Part shown: positions 17,646 to 25,435 of the stretch, piece after piece | Numbering within the stretch: position 1 is the stretch's first letter | How the letters are laid out: each line of letters starts with the position of its first letter | NCBI RefSeq assembly: GCF_012275445.1 | Contig: NZ_JAAZQK010000007.1 | Coordinates: 62,001-126,000, forward strand | Direction: 5' to 3' | DNA from: Rhizobacter sp. SG703 | GTDB lineage: Bacteria; Pseudomonadota; Gammaproteobacteria; Burkholderiales; Burkholderiaceae_C | DNA length: 64,000 bases | Notes under the pieces: generated by a model | Database searches by the model: none | What the model was told of the DNA's origin: nothing | The model's input: the letters and a program-made list of their open reading frames with translations, nothing else | Made by a program: the position numbers and the translations under genes

Positions 17646-19088
17646 ATGATGGGTGCCAAACTCAAGGTCGCAGGCTGGATCACGCTGGGGGCCGTCGCTG
17701 GCGCGCTGACCACCATGCAGTTGCAGGCCACGGCCCGCAACACCGCCGCGCAACTCCCGCTGGAAGAACTCCAGCAGCTCGCCGCCGTCTTCGGGATGGT
17801 CAAGAGCGATTACGTCGAGCCGGTCGACGAAAAGAAGCTGATCACCGACGCCATCGGCGGCATGGTGGCCGGCCTCGACCCGCACTCCCAGTATTTCGAC
17901 AAGAAGACCTTCAAGGAATTCCGTGAAGGCACGACCGGCCGCTTCGTCGGCGTCGGCATCGAGATCGGCATGGAAGACGGCCTCGTCAAGATCGTCTCGC
18001 CGATCGAAGGCTCCCCGGCCTTCCGCGCCGGCCTGAAGAGCGGCGACCTGATCACCAAGATCGACGACACCGTCGTCAAGGGCCTGACGATGGACCAGGC
18101 CGTCAAGCGCATGCGCGGCGAGCCGAGCACCAAGGTGCTGCTGACCATCTTCCGCAAGTCCGAAAGCCGCACCTTCCCGGTCACGATCACCCGCGAAGAG
18201 ATCCGCGTGCAGAGCGTGCGCTCGAAGATCGTCGAGCCCGGCTACGCCTGGTTGCGCGTCAGCCAGTTCCAGGACCGCACCGTCGACGATTTCGCGCGCA
18301 AGCTCGAAGACATCTACAAGCAGGAGCCCAACCTGAAGGGCCTGGTGCTCGACCTGCGCAACGACCCGGGCGGCCTGCTCGAAGCGTCGGTCGCGGTGTC
18401 GGCCGCGTTCCTGCCGACCGATGCGGTGGTCGTCACCACCAACGGCCAGATCGCCGAATCGAAGCAGTCGTTCAAGGCCTCGCCGAGCGACTACCTGCGC
18501 CGTGGCGGCGGCGACCCGCTGCGCAAGCTGCCGGACGCGCTGAAGAAGGTGCCGCTGGTCGTGCTGGTCAACGAAGGCTCCGCCTCGGCCAGCGAGATCG
18601 TCGCCGGCGCACTGCAAGACCACCAGCGCGCCACCATCATGGGCACGCAGACCTTCGGCAAGGGCTCGGTGCAGACCGTGCGCCAGCTGTCGCCCGAGAC
18701 CGCGCTGAAGATCACGACCGCGCGCTACTACACGCCGAGCGGTCGATCGATCCAGGCCAAGGGCATCGTGCCCGACGTGATGATCGACGAAACCGCCGAC
18801 GGCAACCTGTTCTCGGCGCTGCGCGTGCGCGAAGCCGACCTGGAAAAGCACATCGGCAGCGGCCAGGGTGCCGAGCAGAAGGACGAAGCCCGCGAGAAGG
18901 CGCGCGAGGAAGCGCGCAAGAAGTTCGAGGAAGAGGCGGCCAAGAAGAACCCGCTGAAGCCGCTGCCGGAGTTCGGCAGCGAAGAAGACTTCCCGCTGAC
19001 CCAGGCGATCAACCGCCTGAAGGGCAAGCCGGTCATCGTCTCGAAATCGGTCGTCGAACGGCATGCCGAGGCGCCGGCGACGAACTGA
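17646..19088 (+). CDS. ctpA: Carboxyl-terminal processing protease (S41 family)
   Basis: A 480-residue periplasmic serine protease. It has an N-terminal membrane anchor/signal (AGWITLGAVAGALTTMQLQA), an N-terminal helical bundle (LQQLAAVFGMVKSDYVEPVD), a PDZ domain (about 95-180, GVGIEIGMEDGLVKIV), and the S41 catalytic core. The catalytic dyad is Ser within GSASASEI (312-317) and Lys339 in TFGKGSVQ. The C terminus has a Lys/Glu-rich coil (about 415-445) and ends in a short conserved tail. It trims C termini of envelope proteins. Start ATG 17646 (or the adjacent ATG 17649) is preceded by AGGAAG. A strong terminator follows. Confidence 0.94.
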   Translation: MMGAKLKVAGWITLGAVAGALTTMQLQATARNTAAQLPLEELQQLAAVFGMVKSDYVEPVDEKKLITDAIGGMVAGLDPHSQYFDKKTFKEFREGTTGRFVGVGIEIGMEDGLVKIVSPIEGSPAFRAGLKSGDLITKIDDTVVKGLTMDQAVKRMRGEPSTKVLLTIFRKSESRTFPVTITREEIRVQSVRSKIVEPGYAWLRVSQFQDRTVDDFARKLEDIYKQEPNLKGLVLDLRNDPGGLLEASVAVSAAFLPTDAVVVTTNGQIAESKQSFKASPSDYLRRGGGDPLRKLPDALKKVPLVVLVNEGSASASEIVAGALQDHQRATIMGTQTFGKGSVQTVRQLSPETALKITTARYYTPSGRSIQAKGIVPDVMIDETADGNLFSALRVREADLEKHIGSGQGAEQKDEAREKAREEARKKFEEEAAKKNPLKPLPEFGSEEDFPLTQAINRLKGKPVIVSKSVVERHAEAPATN

Positions 19089-19109
19089 TCTTCCCGTCAC
19101 GTCCTGCCG

Positions 19110-19135
19110 AACGCCCGCCTTGCGCGGGCGTTTTG
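19110..19135 (+). terminator. Rho-independent terminator after ctpA
   Basis: An 8-bp perfect stem (ACGCCCGC / GCGGGCGT) with a CTTGC loop is followed by TTTTG. It lies 22 bases after the ctpA stop. Confidence 0.85.
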
Positions 19136-19143
19136 CTTGGTGC

Positions 19144-19215
19144 GAGGCTTCGACAGGCTCAGCCCGAACGGGTGCGACTCAACCCGGCCCTTCGACAAGC
19201 TCAGGGCGAACGGGG
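19144..19215. repeat. Two copies of a dispersed CTTCGACAxGCTCAG repeat
   Basis: Copy one spans about 19144-19172 (CTTCGACAGGCTCAGCCCGA) and copy two about 19187-19215 (CTTCGACAAGCTCAGGGCGA), in the same orientation. This short palindromic sequence is widespread in intergenic DNA of many proteobacteria, where it behaves as a REP-like element. Here it fills the gap between ctpA and the moeB-like gene. Confidence 0.7.
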
Positions 19216-19231
19216 CCACTACCATCCCGCC

Positions 19232-20005
19232 ATGAACGACGACCAGCTGCTGCGCTACTCCCGCCACATCCTGCTCGACGAGCTCGACATCGCCGGCCAG
19301 CAGCGGCTGCTCGATTCGCATGCGCTGGTGATCGGCGCCGGCGGGCTGGGCTCGCCGGTGGCGCTGTACCTCGCGACCTCGGGCGTCGGCACGCTGACGA
19401 TCGTCGACCACGACACCGTCGACCTGACCAACCTGCAGCGCCAGATCGCGCACGACCTGTCGCGCGTCGGCCAGCCGAAGGCGGCTTCGGCCGCGCGCTC
19501 CATCGCGGCCATCAACCCCGACGTGCGGGTCCACGCGCTGACCGAGCGTGCCGATTCGCAGCGCCTGGACACGCTGGTCGCCGACGCCGACGTGGTGATC
19601 GACTGCAGCGACAACTTCGCGACCCGCCATGCGGTCAATGCCGCGTGCGTCCGGCACGCCCGGCCGCTGGTGTCGGGCGCCGCGATCGGCTTCGACGGCC
19701 AGATCTCGGTCTACGACACCCGCAGCGACACCGCGCCGTGCTACGCCTGCCTGTTCCCGCCCGACGTCGCGTTCGAGGAGGTCGCCTGCTCGACGATGGG
19801 CGTGCTCGCGCCGCTGGTCGGCATCATCGGGAGCATGCAGGCTGCCGAGGCGCTGAAGCTGCTGGCCGGCATCGGCAGCTCGCTGGCCGGTCGGCTGCAG
19901 ATGCTGGACGCCCGCACGATGGAATGGACCGAGATCCGCCTCGCCCGCCAGGCCGGCTGCCCGGTGTGCGCGCAGCGCGGCCCCGCCAAGCTCAGTCGGC
20001 TTTGA
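19232..20005 (+). CDS. moeB: MoeB/ThiF-family adenylyltransferase (E1-like)
   Basis: A 257-residue E1-like enzyme that adenylates the C-terminal Gly-Gly of a sulphur-carrier protein for molybdopterin or thiamine synthesis. The nucleotide-binding VIGAGGLGSPVALYL is near 33-47, the conserved RQIAHDLSRVGQPKA segment follows, and DCSDNFATRHAVN supplies the catalytic Asp. Zinc is held by C170-x-x-C173 and C243-x-x-C246. Cys in VACSTMGVLAPLVG could serve as the thioester/persulphide Cys. No rhodanese domain is fused. MoeB versus ThiF cannot be settled from sequence alone, because neither moaD/moaE nor thiS/thiG is adjacent. Its end overlaps that of the convergent Bug receptor gene by 14 bases. Confidence 0.88.
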   Translation: MNDDQLLRYSRHILLDELDIAGQQRLLDSHALVIGAGGLGSPVALYLATSGVGTLTIVDHDTVDLTNLQRQIAHDLSRVGQPKAASAARSIAAINPDVRVHALTERADSQRLDTLVADADVVIDCSDNFATRHAVNAACVRHARPLVSGAAIGFDGQISVYDTRSDTAPCYACLFPPDVAFEEVACSTMGVLAPLVGIIGSMQAAEALKLLAGIGSSLAGRLQMLDARTMEWTEIRLARQAGCPVCAQRGPAKLSRL

Positions 20006-20957
20006 TGTTCGCCGCCTGAATCACCTTCGCCCAGCGGGCGACCTCGTCGCGCAGGAAGGCCGCGAAGGCCTCCGGCCCGCGCGCATCGATGCGAAAGCCC
20101 TGCGTGCGCGCCCGCTCCTCGAGCTCGGGCGTCTGCATGATGCGCACCACTTCAGCGGCGAGCTTCTTCACCGCGGCGTCGGGCATCGAGGCCGGCGCCA
20201 TCAGGCCGGTCCAGTTCTCGGTCAGCAGCTCCGGCAGGCCGGCCTCGGCGGTGGTCGGCACGTCGGGCACCAGCGGGTGGCGGGCGGCGCTCGCGATGGC
20301 GATCGCGCGCAGCTTGCCGGACTTGACGTGCCCGATGCTCTCGGGAAAGTTGGAGAACACCACGTCGAGCTGGCCGCCGATCAGGTCGGTCATCGCCGGC
20401 GAACCGCCCTTGTACGGCACGTGCTGGATGGTGGTCTTGCTCAGCTCGTTGAACAGCGCCAGCGTCAGGTGCGGCGGCGTGCCGTTGCCGCTGGAGCCGG
20501 CATTCAGGTTGCGCGCCTTCGCGGCCGCGGTCAGCTCCTTCAGCGTCTGGATCGGGCTGGCCGCCGGCACCACCACCAGGATCGGCGAGCCGGCCAGCAG
20601 CGCGACCGGCCGCAGGTCCTTCGCGAAGTTGTAGGCCGCCTTCGGGAACAGCGTGACGTTGGCCGCATGCGTCAGCGTGATCGCGAGCAGCGTGTTGCCG
20701 TCGCCGGGCGACTTGGCGACCACGTCGGCGCCGATCTGCCCGCCGCTGCCGGGCTTGTTGTCGATCACGACGCTGACCTTCCAGCGCTCGCCGAGCTGCT
20801 GGCCGACCAGGCGGGCCATCACGTCGGTCAGGCCGCCGGGCGGGAACGGCACCACGTAGCGGATGGCCGCGCCGGGCTTCGGGTAGTCGCCCGCCTGCGA
20901 AAAACCCAGCGCCGGCCACAGGCCCGCGGCACCGATCAGTACTGCACGTCGCTTCAC
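19992..20957 (-). CDS. Bug/TctC-family substrate-binding receptor (sulfolactate unit)
   Basis: A 321-residue periplasmic receptor of the tripartite tricarboxylate transporter type. A signal peptide (VLIGAAGLWPALGFSQA) precedes the typical opening YPKPGAAIRYVVPFPPGGLTD (in part), then DNKPGSGGQIGADVVAKSPGDG, and NAGSSGNGTPPHLTLALFN in the ligand cleft. Bug proteins bind small carboxylates. No membrane subunits (TctA/TctB) lie in the window, so transport may use components elsewhere. It is the promoter-distal gene of the suy-like unit, 86 bases beyond the ComC-like gene, so it could be cotranscribed and bind sulfolactate or a related hydroxyacid; that ligand is inference. Confidence 0.86.
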   Translation of the reverse strand: MKRRAVLIGAAGLWPALGFSQAGDYPKPGAAIRYVVPFPPGGLTDVMARLVGQQLGERWKVSVVIDNKPGSGGQIGADVVAKSPGDGNTLLAITLTHAANVTLFPKAAYNFAKDLRPVALLAGSPILVVVPAASPIQTLKELTAAAKARNLNAGSSGNGTPPHLTLALFNELSKTTIQHVPYKGGSPAMTDLIGGQLDVVFSNFPESIGHVKSGKLRAIAIASAARHPLVPDVPTTAEAGLPELLTENWTGLMAPASMPDAAVKKLAAEVVRIMQTPELEERARTQGFRIDARGPEAFAAFLRDEVARWAKVIQAANIKAD

Positions 20958-21043
20958 GCTCGTCTCCTTGGTCAGAAGGCCGGCATGCTGCCCGGGAGCC
21001 GGGCTCGCTGCAAACCTATCGTTATGCGCGGAAAGTCGTAGCT

Positions 21044-22042
21044 TCAGGACAGCTGTTGTGCCAGCACCTCCGACACCGTCAGTCCATCCCGCTCCGCGGC
21101 GCGCCGCAGCTGCTCGCGCCGCGCGCCCGGCAGGCGCACGCCGTCGTCGCGCAGCATCTCGCGCACCAGCACCTCCAGCCGGTCGAGGAACATCTCGCGG
21201 CCGGCCAGCGCGCCCGGGTCGATCACGATGAAAGTCTGGCCCAGGTGCGGCCGGTTGCCTTCGTCGACGAAGAAGCTCGACGCCTCGAAGCCGAAGTTCG
21301 CGCCGATCAGCGCCGTCACCAGCAGCTCGACCACCAGCGCCAGCATCGCGCCCTTCGGGCTGCTGGCCGCTCCGATCGCGAGCATCGAGCCGTCCATGCC
21401 GGCCTTCGGGTCGGTGGTCGGCTCGCCGTTCGCATCGAGCGCCCAGCCGAGCGGGATGCTGCGGCCTTCCTTGGCTGCCACCATCAGCTTGCCGCGCGCG
21501 ACCTCGCTGAGGCTCAGGTCGATCAGCAGCGGATCGGCGCCGCGCCGCGGGAATGCCGCGGCCACCGGGTTGGTGCCGAAGATCGGGTGCTTTCCGCCGG
21601 CCGCCGGCATCGCCGACGGCGAGTTCGAGAAACCGAGCCCCGCCATGCCGGCCGCGGTGACCGCGCGCAGGTGGTCCACGACGACGCCGCAGTGGTGGCT
21701 GTTGACGACGCCGACGATGCAGATGCCGAACTCGCCGGCCGTGCGGATCGCCTCGGCGATGGCCAGGTCGCAGGCCGGGAACGCGAGCCCTTCCTGCGCA
21801 TCGACGACCAGCGCGGCGCCCTTGCGCTTGACGACCTGCGGCTGCGCCGCGCCGTTGACGCGGTCGCAGCGCAGGTGGCCGCTGTACTGCGCGACGCGGC
21901 CCAGGCCGTGCGACGCGAGGCCCTGCGCCTCGGCCAGCACCAGCGCGCGGGCGGTCGATTCGGCCATCGCGGCGTTGGCGCCGGCGCGTTGCAATGCGGC
22001 GGCCACCCGGCGGCGCGCGTCGTCCATCGTCAACGTGATCAC
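21044..22042 (-). CDS. comC: Ldh-family oxidoreductase, probable (R)-sulfolactate dehydrogenase
   Basis: A 332-residue NAD(P)-dependent dehydrogenase of the malate/L-lactate/sulfolactate Ldh_2 family. Visible signatures are ALVLAEAQGLASHGLGR near the N terminus, the catalytic-site VVNSHHCGVVVDHL, GFSNSPSAMPAAGGKHPIFG (in part) with the conserved GTNP, and IDLSLSEVARGK. In bacteria carrying suyAB, this family member (ComC) works with SlcC to interconvert sulfolactate enantiomers through sulfopyruvate. The start overlaps the SlcC-like stop in an ATGA arrangement, which supports coupled expression. The substrate assignment depends on the neighbourhood; taken alone the gene would only be an Ldh-family enzyme. 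Confidence 0.78.
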   Translation of the reverse strand: MITLTMDDARRRVAAALQRAGANAAMAESTARALVLAEAQGLASHGLGRVAQYSGHLRCDRVNGAAQPQVVKRKGAALVVDAQEGLAFPACDLAIAEAIRTAGEFGICIVGVVNSHHCGVVVDHLRAVTAAGMAGLGFSNSPSAMPAAGGKHPIFGTNPVAAAFPRRGADPLLIDLSLSEVARGKLMVAAKEGRSIPLGWALDANGEPTTDPKAGMDGSMLAIGAASSPKGAMLALVVELLVTALIGANFGFEASSFFVDEGNRPHLGQTFIVIDPGALAGREMFLDRLEVLVREMLRDDGVRLPGARREQLRRAAERDGLTVSEVLAQQLS

Positions 22043-22944
22043 GCGAGGGCCTCCAGCACCTTGGTGGCGATCAGCGACGACACGCGCTCGTTCGCTTCGG
22101 CGGTGACACCGGCGATGTGCGGCGTCAGCAGCAGGTTCGGGCAGCCGGCGAGCGGGCCGCCGGCCGGCAACGGTTCGGCCTCGAACACGTCGAGCGCCGC
22201 GCCGGCGAGGTGCCCGGACCTCAGCGCGTCGGCCAGTGCCGCTTCGTCGACGACGCCGCCGCGCGCGGTGTTGATCAGCACTGCGCCCGGCTTCATCGCG
22301 GTCAGGCGCCGCGCGTCGATCAGGTGGCGGGTGCTGGCCAGCAAGGGCACATGCAGGCTGACGACGTCGGCCTGCGCCAGCAGCGCATCGAGCGACAGCG
22401 ACGGCACATCGGCCCCCGGCGCCATCGCCGCATCGTGCGCGACGACCCGCATGCCGACCGCGCGCGCCAGCCGCCCGGTCAGCTGCCCGATGGAGCCGTA
22501 GCCGACCAGCCCGAGCGTCTTGCCGCCGATCTCGCGGCCGTTCGTCAGCGCAGCGCGCGGCCAGGCGCCCGCAGCCACCTCGGCCGACGACCCATAGGCT
22601 CCGCGCAGCAGCAGCATCGCGGTCGCGACGACGTACTCGGCCACGCTCTGCGCATTGGCGCCGGTGGCCGGGATCACGCGGATGCCGCGCGCCTCGCAGC
22701 CGGGCAGATCGAGGTTGTCGAGCCCGACGCCCAGCCGCCCGACGACCTTGCAGCGGGCGAGCGCATCGAGCAGCGCCCCGCGCACCTGCGTGCGGTTGCG
22801 CACGATGATCGCGTCGGCGCCGGACGCCAGCGCGATCATGCGCGCCGGGTCGTCGACCAGCGTCGCGTCGTGCACCACCTCGTGCTTCGCGGCCAGCTGC
22901 GCCACCGCCGGCGCGTCCATGAATTCGGTGATGAGGATCTTCAT
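22039..22944 (-). CDS. slcC: D-2-hydroxyacid dehydrogenase, probable (S)-sulfolactate dehydrogenase
   Basis: A 301-residue enzyme of the D-isomer-specific 2-hydroxyacid dehydrogenase family. It has the substrate-site IIVRNRTQVRG and GRLGVGLDNLD, the Rossmann motif GLVGYGSIGQLTGRLARAVG, INTARGGVVDE with the catalytic Arg region, and the catalytic His in TPHIAGVTAEAN. With suyAB and a comC-like gene around it, oxidation of (S)-sulfolactate to sulfopyruvate is the best guess. The start at ATG 22944 is preferred to GTG 22959, because it begins the MKILITEF strand and lies seven bases beyond the suyB stop. Confidence 0.8.
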   Translation of the reverse strand: MKILITEFMDAPAVAQLAAKHEVVHDATLVDDPARMIALASGADAIIVRNRTQVRGALLDALARCKVVGRLGVGLDNLDLPGCEARGIRVIPATGANAQSVAEYVVATAMLLLRGAYGSSAEVAAGAWPRAALTNGREIGGKTLGLVGYGSIGQLTGRLARAVGMRVVAHDAAMAPGADVPSLSLDALLAQADVVSLHVPLLASTRHLIDARRLTAMKPGAVLINTARGGVVDEAALADALRSGHLAGAALDVFEAEPLPAGGPLAGCPNLLLTPHIAGVTAEANERVSSLIATKVLEALA

Positions 22945-22951
22945 CGCCGGA

Positions 22952-24127
22952 TCATGCACTCTCGAACAGGCGGGTCAGCACGAACTCGCGGTGGCCCAGC
23001 GCCTCGGCCGACGTGAGCCTGCCGTTCGCGGTGCGCAGCATCGATTCGAGCAACTGGTCGCCGGCCTGGTCGAGCGTGATCTCGCGCTGCAGCAGCCCCG
23101 AGGTGTCGACGTCGATGTGCTCGCCCATCAGCCGCACGGTGCGCGGGTTGGCGCAGATCTTGATCACCGGCACGATCGGGTTGCCGATCACGTTGCCCTG
23201 CCCGGTCGGGAAGAAGTGCAGCGCAAAGCCCGACGCGGCGCACAGCGTCACCATCTCGGCCGCGGCCGACGACGAATCCATGAACCACAGGCCGGGATGC
23301 GTCGGGATCTCGGCCTTGTCGATCACGCCGTCGACGGTGCAGACCTTGCCGATCTTCTGGATGTTGCCGAGCGCCTTCTCCTCGATCGTCGTCAGCCCGC
23401 CGGCGATGTTGCCCTTGGTCGGCTGGCTGTCGGAGAGGTCGCTGGTCTTGTGGCGGTTGATCATGTCCTGGTAGCGGTTGAACATGAACATGAAGCGCTC
23501 GCGCACCGCGTCGGTCGCGCAGCGCGCCGCGACGATCTGCTCGCCGCCGGTGATCTCGGACGTTTCGCCGAAGCACAGCGTGCTGCCCAGCGGGTGCAGC
23601 TTGTCGAAGGCGTTGCCGACCGTCGGGTTCGCGCCGCAGCCGGAGGTGGTGTCGGATTCGCCGCACTTGGTCGACACCCACAGCTCGCTGATGGCGCAGG
23701 CCTCGCGCTGTTTCTCGCTCGCCCACTGCACGTACTCGCGCGCGATGCGCGACGCACGCAGGATGGTGTCGTGGTCGCCGTGGCCTTCGATGCCGAAGCC
23801 GGTGACCGGCTTGCCGGTGGCGGCGATGCCGTCGACCACCTTCTTGGTCCAGCCGTCCTCGATGCCGATCACGACGACCGCCGCGACGTTCGGGTTGCAG
23901 CCGGCACCGATCAGCGTGCGGAAGTGCAGGTCGAGGTCGGCGCCGAACTGCAGCCGGCCGTACGGGTGCGGGATCGCCATCGTGCCCTTGATGTTGTGGG
24001 CGACGGCCTCGGCCGCGGCGTTCGACAGGTCGTCCAGCGGCAGGATGATCACGTGGTTGCGCACGCCGACGCGGCCGTTCTCGCGGCGGTAGCCGAGGAA
24101 AGTGGTGGTATTTGAGATGACGGACAT
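22952..24127 (-). CDS. suyB: UxaA-family large subunit, probable sulfolactate sulfo-lyase SuyB
   Basis: A 391-residue protein of the altronate/galactarate dehydratase (UxaA) large-subunit family. Conserved features include [20 protein letters not shown] (N-terminal), Cys-containing GAGCNPN and [34 protein letters not shown], and METAL-site candidates in the C-terminal half. Split small and large subunits of this size are characteristic of SuyAB, which cleaves (R)-sulfolactate into pyruvate and sulphite, whereas sugar-acid dehydratases are usually single chains. It follows the small-subunit gene after 102 bases. The flanking dehydrogenase pair (SlcC-like, ComC-like) supports the assignment. 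Altronate or another sugar-acid substrate remains an alternative. Confidence 0.8.
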   Translation of the reverse strand: MSVISNTTTFLGYRRENGRVGVRNHVIILPLDDLSNAAAEAVAHNIKGTMAIPHPYGRLQFGADLDLHFRTLIGAGCNPNVAAVVVIGIEDGWTKKVVDGIAATGKPVTGFGIEGHGDHDTILRASRIAREYVQWASEKQREACAISELWVSTKCGESDTTSGCGANPTVGNAFDKLHPLGSTLCFGETSEITGGEQIVAARCATDAVRERFMFMFNRYQDMINRHKTSDLSDSQPTKGNIAGGLTTIEEKALGNIQKIGKVCTVDGVIDKAEIPTHPGLWFMDSSSAAAEMVTLCAASGFALHFFPTGQGNVIGNPIVPVIKICANPRTVRLMGEHIDVDTSGLLQREITLDQAGDQLLESMLRTANGRLTSAEALGHREFVLTRLFESA

Positions 24128-24154
24128 TCAGGTTTCCTCTGGTTCAACGCTGAG

Positions 24155-24207
24155 GCGGCTCTTCGAGCCGCGAGACGACTACGGGCTGCGATCCCCACTT
24201 CGTGGGG
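24155..24207 (-). other. Two short hairpins between suyA and suyB
   Basis: GCGGCT-CTTCG-AGCCGC (24155-24171) and CCCCAC-TTC-GTGGGG (24193-24207) lie in the 102-base gap between the small and large subunit genes. They may separate the two messages or tune subunit stoichiometry. No T run follows on the minus strand. Confidence 0.45.
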
Positions 24208-24229
24208 CCCCTCTTTCGCCCTCCGCGTC

Positions 24230-24511
24230 TCACCACCGTTTGGTCTTGATGTTCTGCACATGGGCATGCTCGCCCGCCTTGATCGGCGCGACGACCTTGC
24301 CCATGTCGATGCCGTACTTCAGCACCGTGTCGCCGACCGCCATGTCGCGCAACGCGACCTTGTGGCCGATCGGGATGTCCTGCCGCGCGACCAGCTCGGT
24401 CATGCGGTCCTCGTCCATGATCCAGCCGGCCAGCGGCATGCCGGCCTTGACGCCTTCGACCACCACCACCGCGACGCTGTCGTGGGCGTCATGCAACACG
24501 AAATGAATCAT
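24230..24511 (-). CDS. suyA: SAF-domain small subunit, probable sulfolactate sulfo-lyase SuyA
   Basis: A 93-residue protein consisting of one SAF domain, the N-terminal module of UxaA-family lyases. It reads MIHFVLHDAHDSVAVVV at the start, VEGVKAGMPLAGWIMDED in the middle, then IPIGHKVALRDMAVGD and a conserved end, VQNIKTKRW. The fold positions substrate for the large subunit. Length and sequence pattern fit SuyA very well. ATG 24511 is the only sensible start; the longer open frame upstream runs through the promoter. It is the first gene of the unit, read divergently from the GntR gene. Confidence 0.85.
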   Translation of the reverse strand: MIHFVLHDAHDSVAVVVVEGVKAGMPLAGWIMDEDRMTELVARQDIPIGHKVALRDMAVGDTVLKYGIDMGKVVAPIKAGEHAHVQNIKTKRW

Positions 24512-24560
24512 CCGGAAACTCCTGCCGCGCAACGGCGGCTGCCTGCAACGATGGCGGCCA

Positions 24561-24607
24561 ATATCTGCCCGCTCCCGGCGGCTGTCAAACGAGTCATTCA
24601 TATGACT
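24561..24607 (-). promoter_or_regulatory. Sigma-70 promoter and GntR operator for the suy-like unit
   Basis: On the minus strand TTGACA (24589-24584), a 17-base spacer and GATATT (24566-24561) form an excellent sigma-70 promoter 50 bases ahead of suyA. Just upstream is the inverted repeat GTCAT-N4-ATGAC (24594-24607), of the length and symmetry GntR/HutC dimers bind. The repeat lies between suyA and the divergent gntR gene, so it could control both. Confidence 0.65.
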
Positions 24608-24643
24608 TGATTGACCTGTATCACCTGGACGTAGAATGGCCGG

Positions 24644-25435
24644 ATGCCGACCGCGCCCCCGACGTCGCCAGCAACCCTGCACTTCGAGGCCATCGCCCCG
24701 GAGTCGGCCGGCATGCCGCTGTACCGCGTCGTCAAGCGCGCGCTGCTGCAGGCGATCGAGGGCGGCACCTGGGCCCCCGGCAGCACGTTGCCGAGCGAGA
24801 CCGAGCTCGCCGCCGCGTTCGGCGTGTCGATCGGCACGCTGCGCAAGGCGGTCGACGAGCTGTCGGCCGAGCACATCCTGGTGCGGCGCCAGGGCCGCGG
24901 CACCTTCGTCGCGACGCACTCGCCCGACCGCTTCCTGTTCCAGTTCTTCCACGTCGAGCGCGCCGACGGGCTGCGCGAGGCGCCGTCGGTCGAGCTGCTG
25001 TCGTTCGACCGCGTGAAGCTCGACGACGCGCAGGCCGAGGCGCTGAACCTGCGCGCCGGCGATGCCGCGTTCCAGTTCGAGAACCGGCTCGCGCTGCAGG
25101 GCCGCGCGGTGATCCTCGACCGGCTGACGCTGCCGGCCGGCCTCTTCAAGGGCCTGACCGAAAAACGCCTGCGCGAGCGGCCGAGCACGCTGTACCAGCT
25201 GTACCAGAGCGAGTTCGGCATCACCGTCGTGCATGCCCGCGAACGCGCCCGCGCCGCGGCCGCCGACCGGCATGCGTCGCGGGTGCTCGGCATCGCGGCC
25301 GGGCTGCCGGTGATGCAGGTGCACCGCGTCGCGCTGACCTTCGGCGACAAGCCGGTGGAGCACCGCGAATCGATCATCAACACCGCGCACCACGACTACG
25401 TGAGTTTGTTGTCCCGAAAGGATGGCGCCCGATGA
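24644..25435 (+). CDS. suyR: GntR/HutC-family regulator of the sulfolactate unit
   Basis: A 263-residue regulator with an N-terminal GntR winged helix (LYRVVKRALLQAIEGGTW, then TLPSETELAAAFGVSIGTLRKAVDEL in part) and a C-terminal UTRA ligand domain (about 110-255, ending in HHDYVSLLSR). The wing is RRQGRGTFVATH. Translation may begin at ATG 24644 or at ATG 24713, which has a GGAG nine bases upstream and starts close to the helix-turn-helix. The divergent position beside suyA and the inverted repeat between them make it the likely repressor, released by sulfolactate or a related compound. The name is by context. Confidence 0.82.
   Translation: MPTAPPTSPATLHFEAIAPESAGMPLYRVVKRALLQAIEGGTWAPGSTLPSETELAAAFGVSIGTLRKAVDELSAEHILVRRQGRGTFVATHSPDRFLFQFFHVERADGLREAPSVELLSFDRVKLDDAQAEALNLRAGDAAFQFENRLALQGRAVILDRLTLPAGLFKGLTEKRLRERPSTLYQLYQSEFGITVVHARERARAAAADRHASRVLGIAAGLPVMQVHRVALTFGDKPVEHRESIINTAHHDYVSLLSRKDGAR

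Noticed and set aside
19144..19215. Two-copy repeat as an attachment site or transposon end
   Set aside because: Copies are in direct orientation with no integrase or transposase nearby and match a common dispersed intergenic repeat.
22039..24511. Altronate/galactarate catabolism as the reading of the UxaA-type genes
   Set aside because: The split small and large subunits with both a D-hydroxyacid and an Ldh-family dehydrogenase fit sulfolactate degradation better; no uronate isomerase or mannonate/tagaturonate genes are present. Kept as an alternative only.
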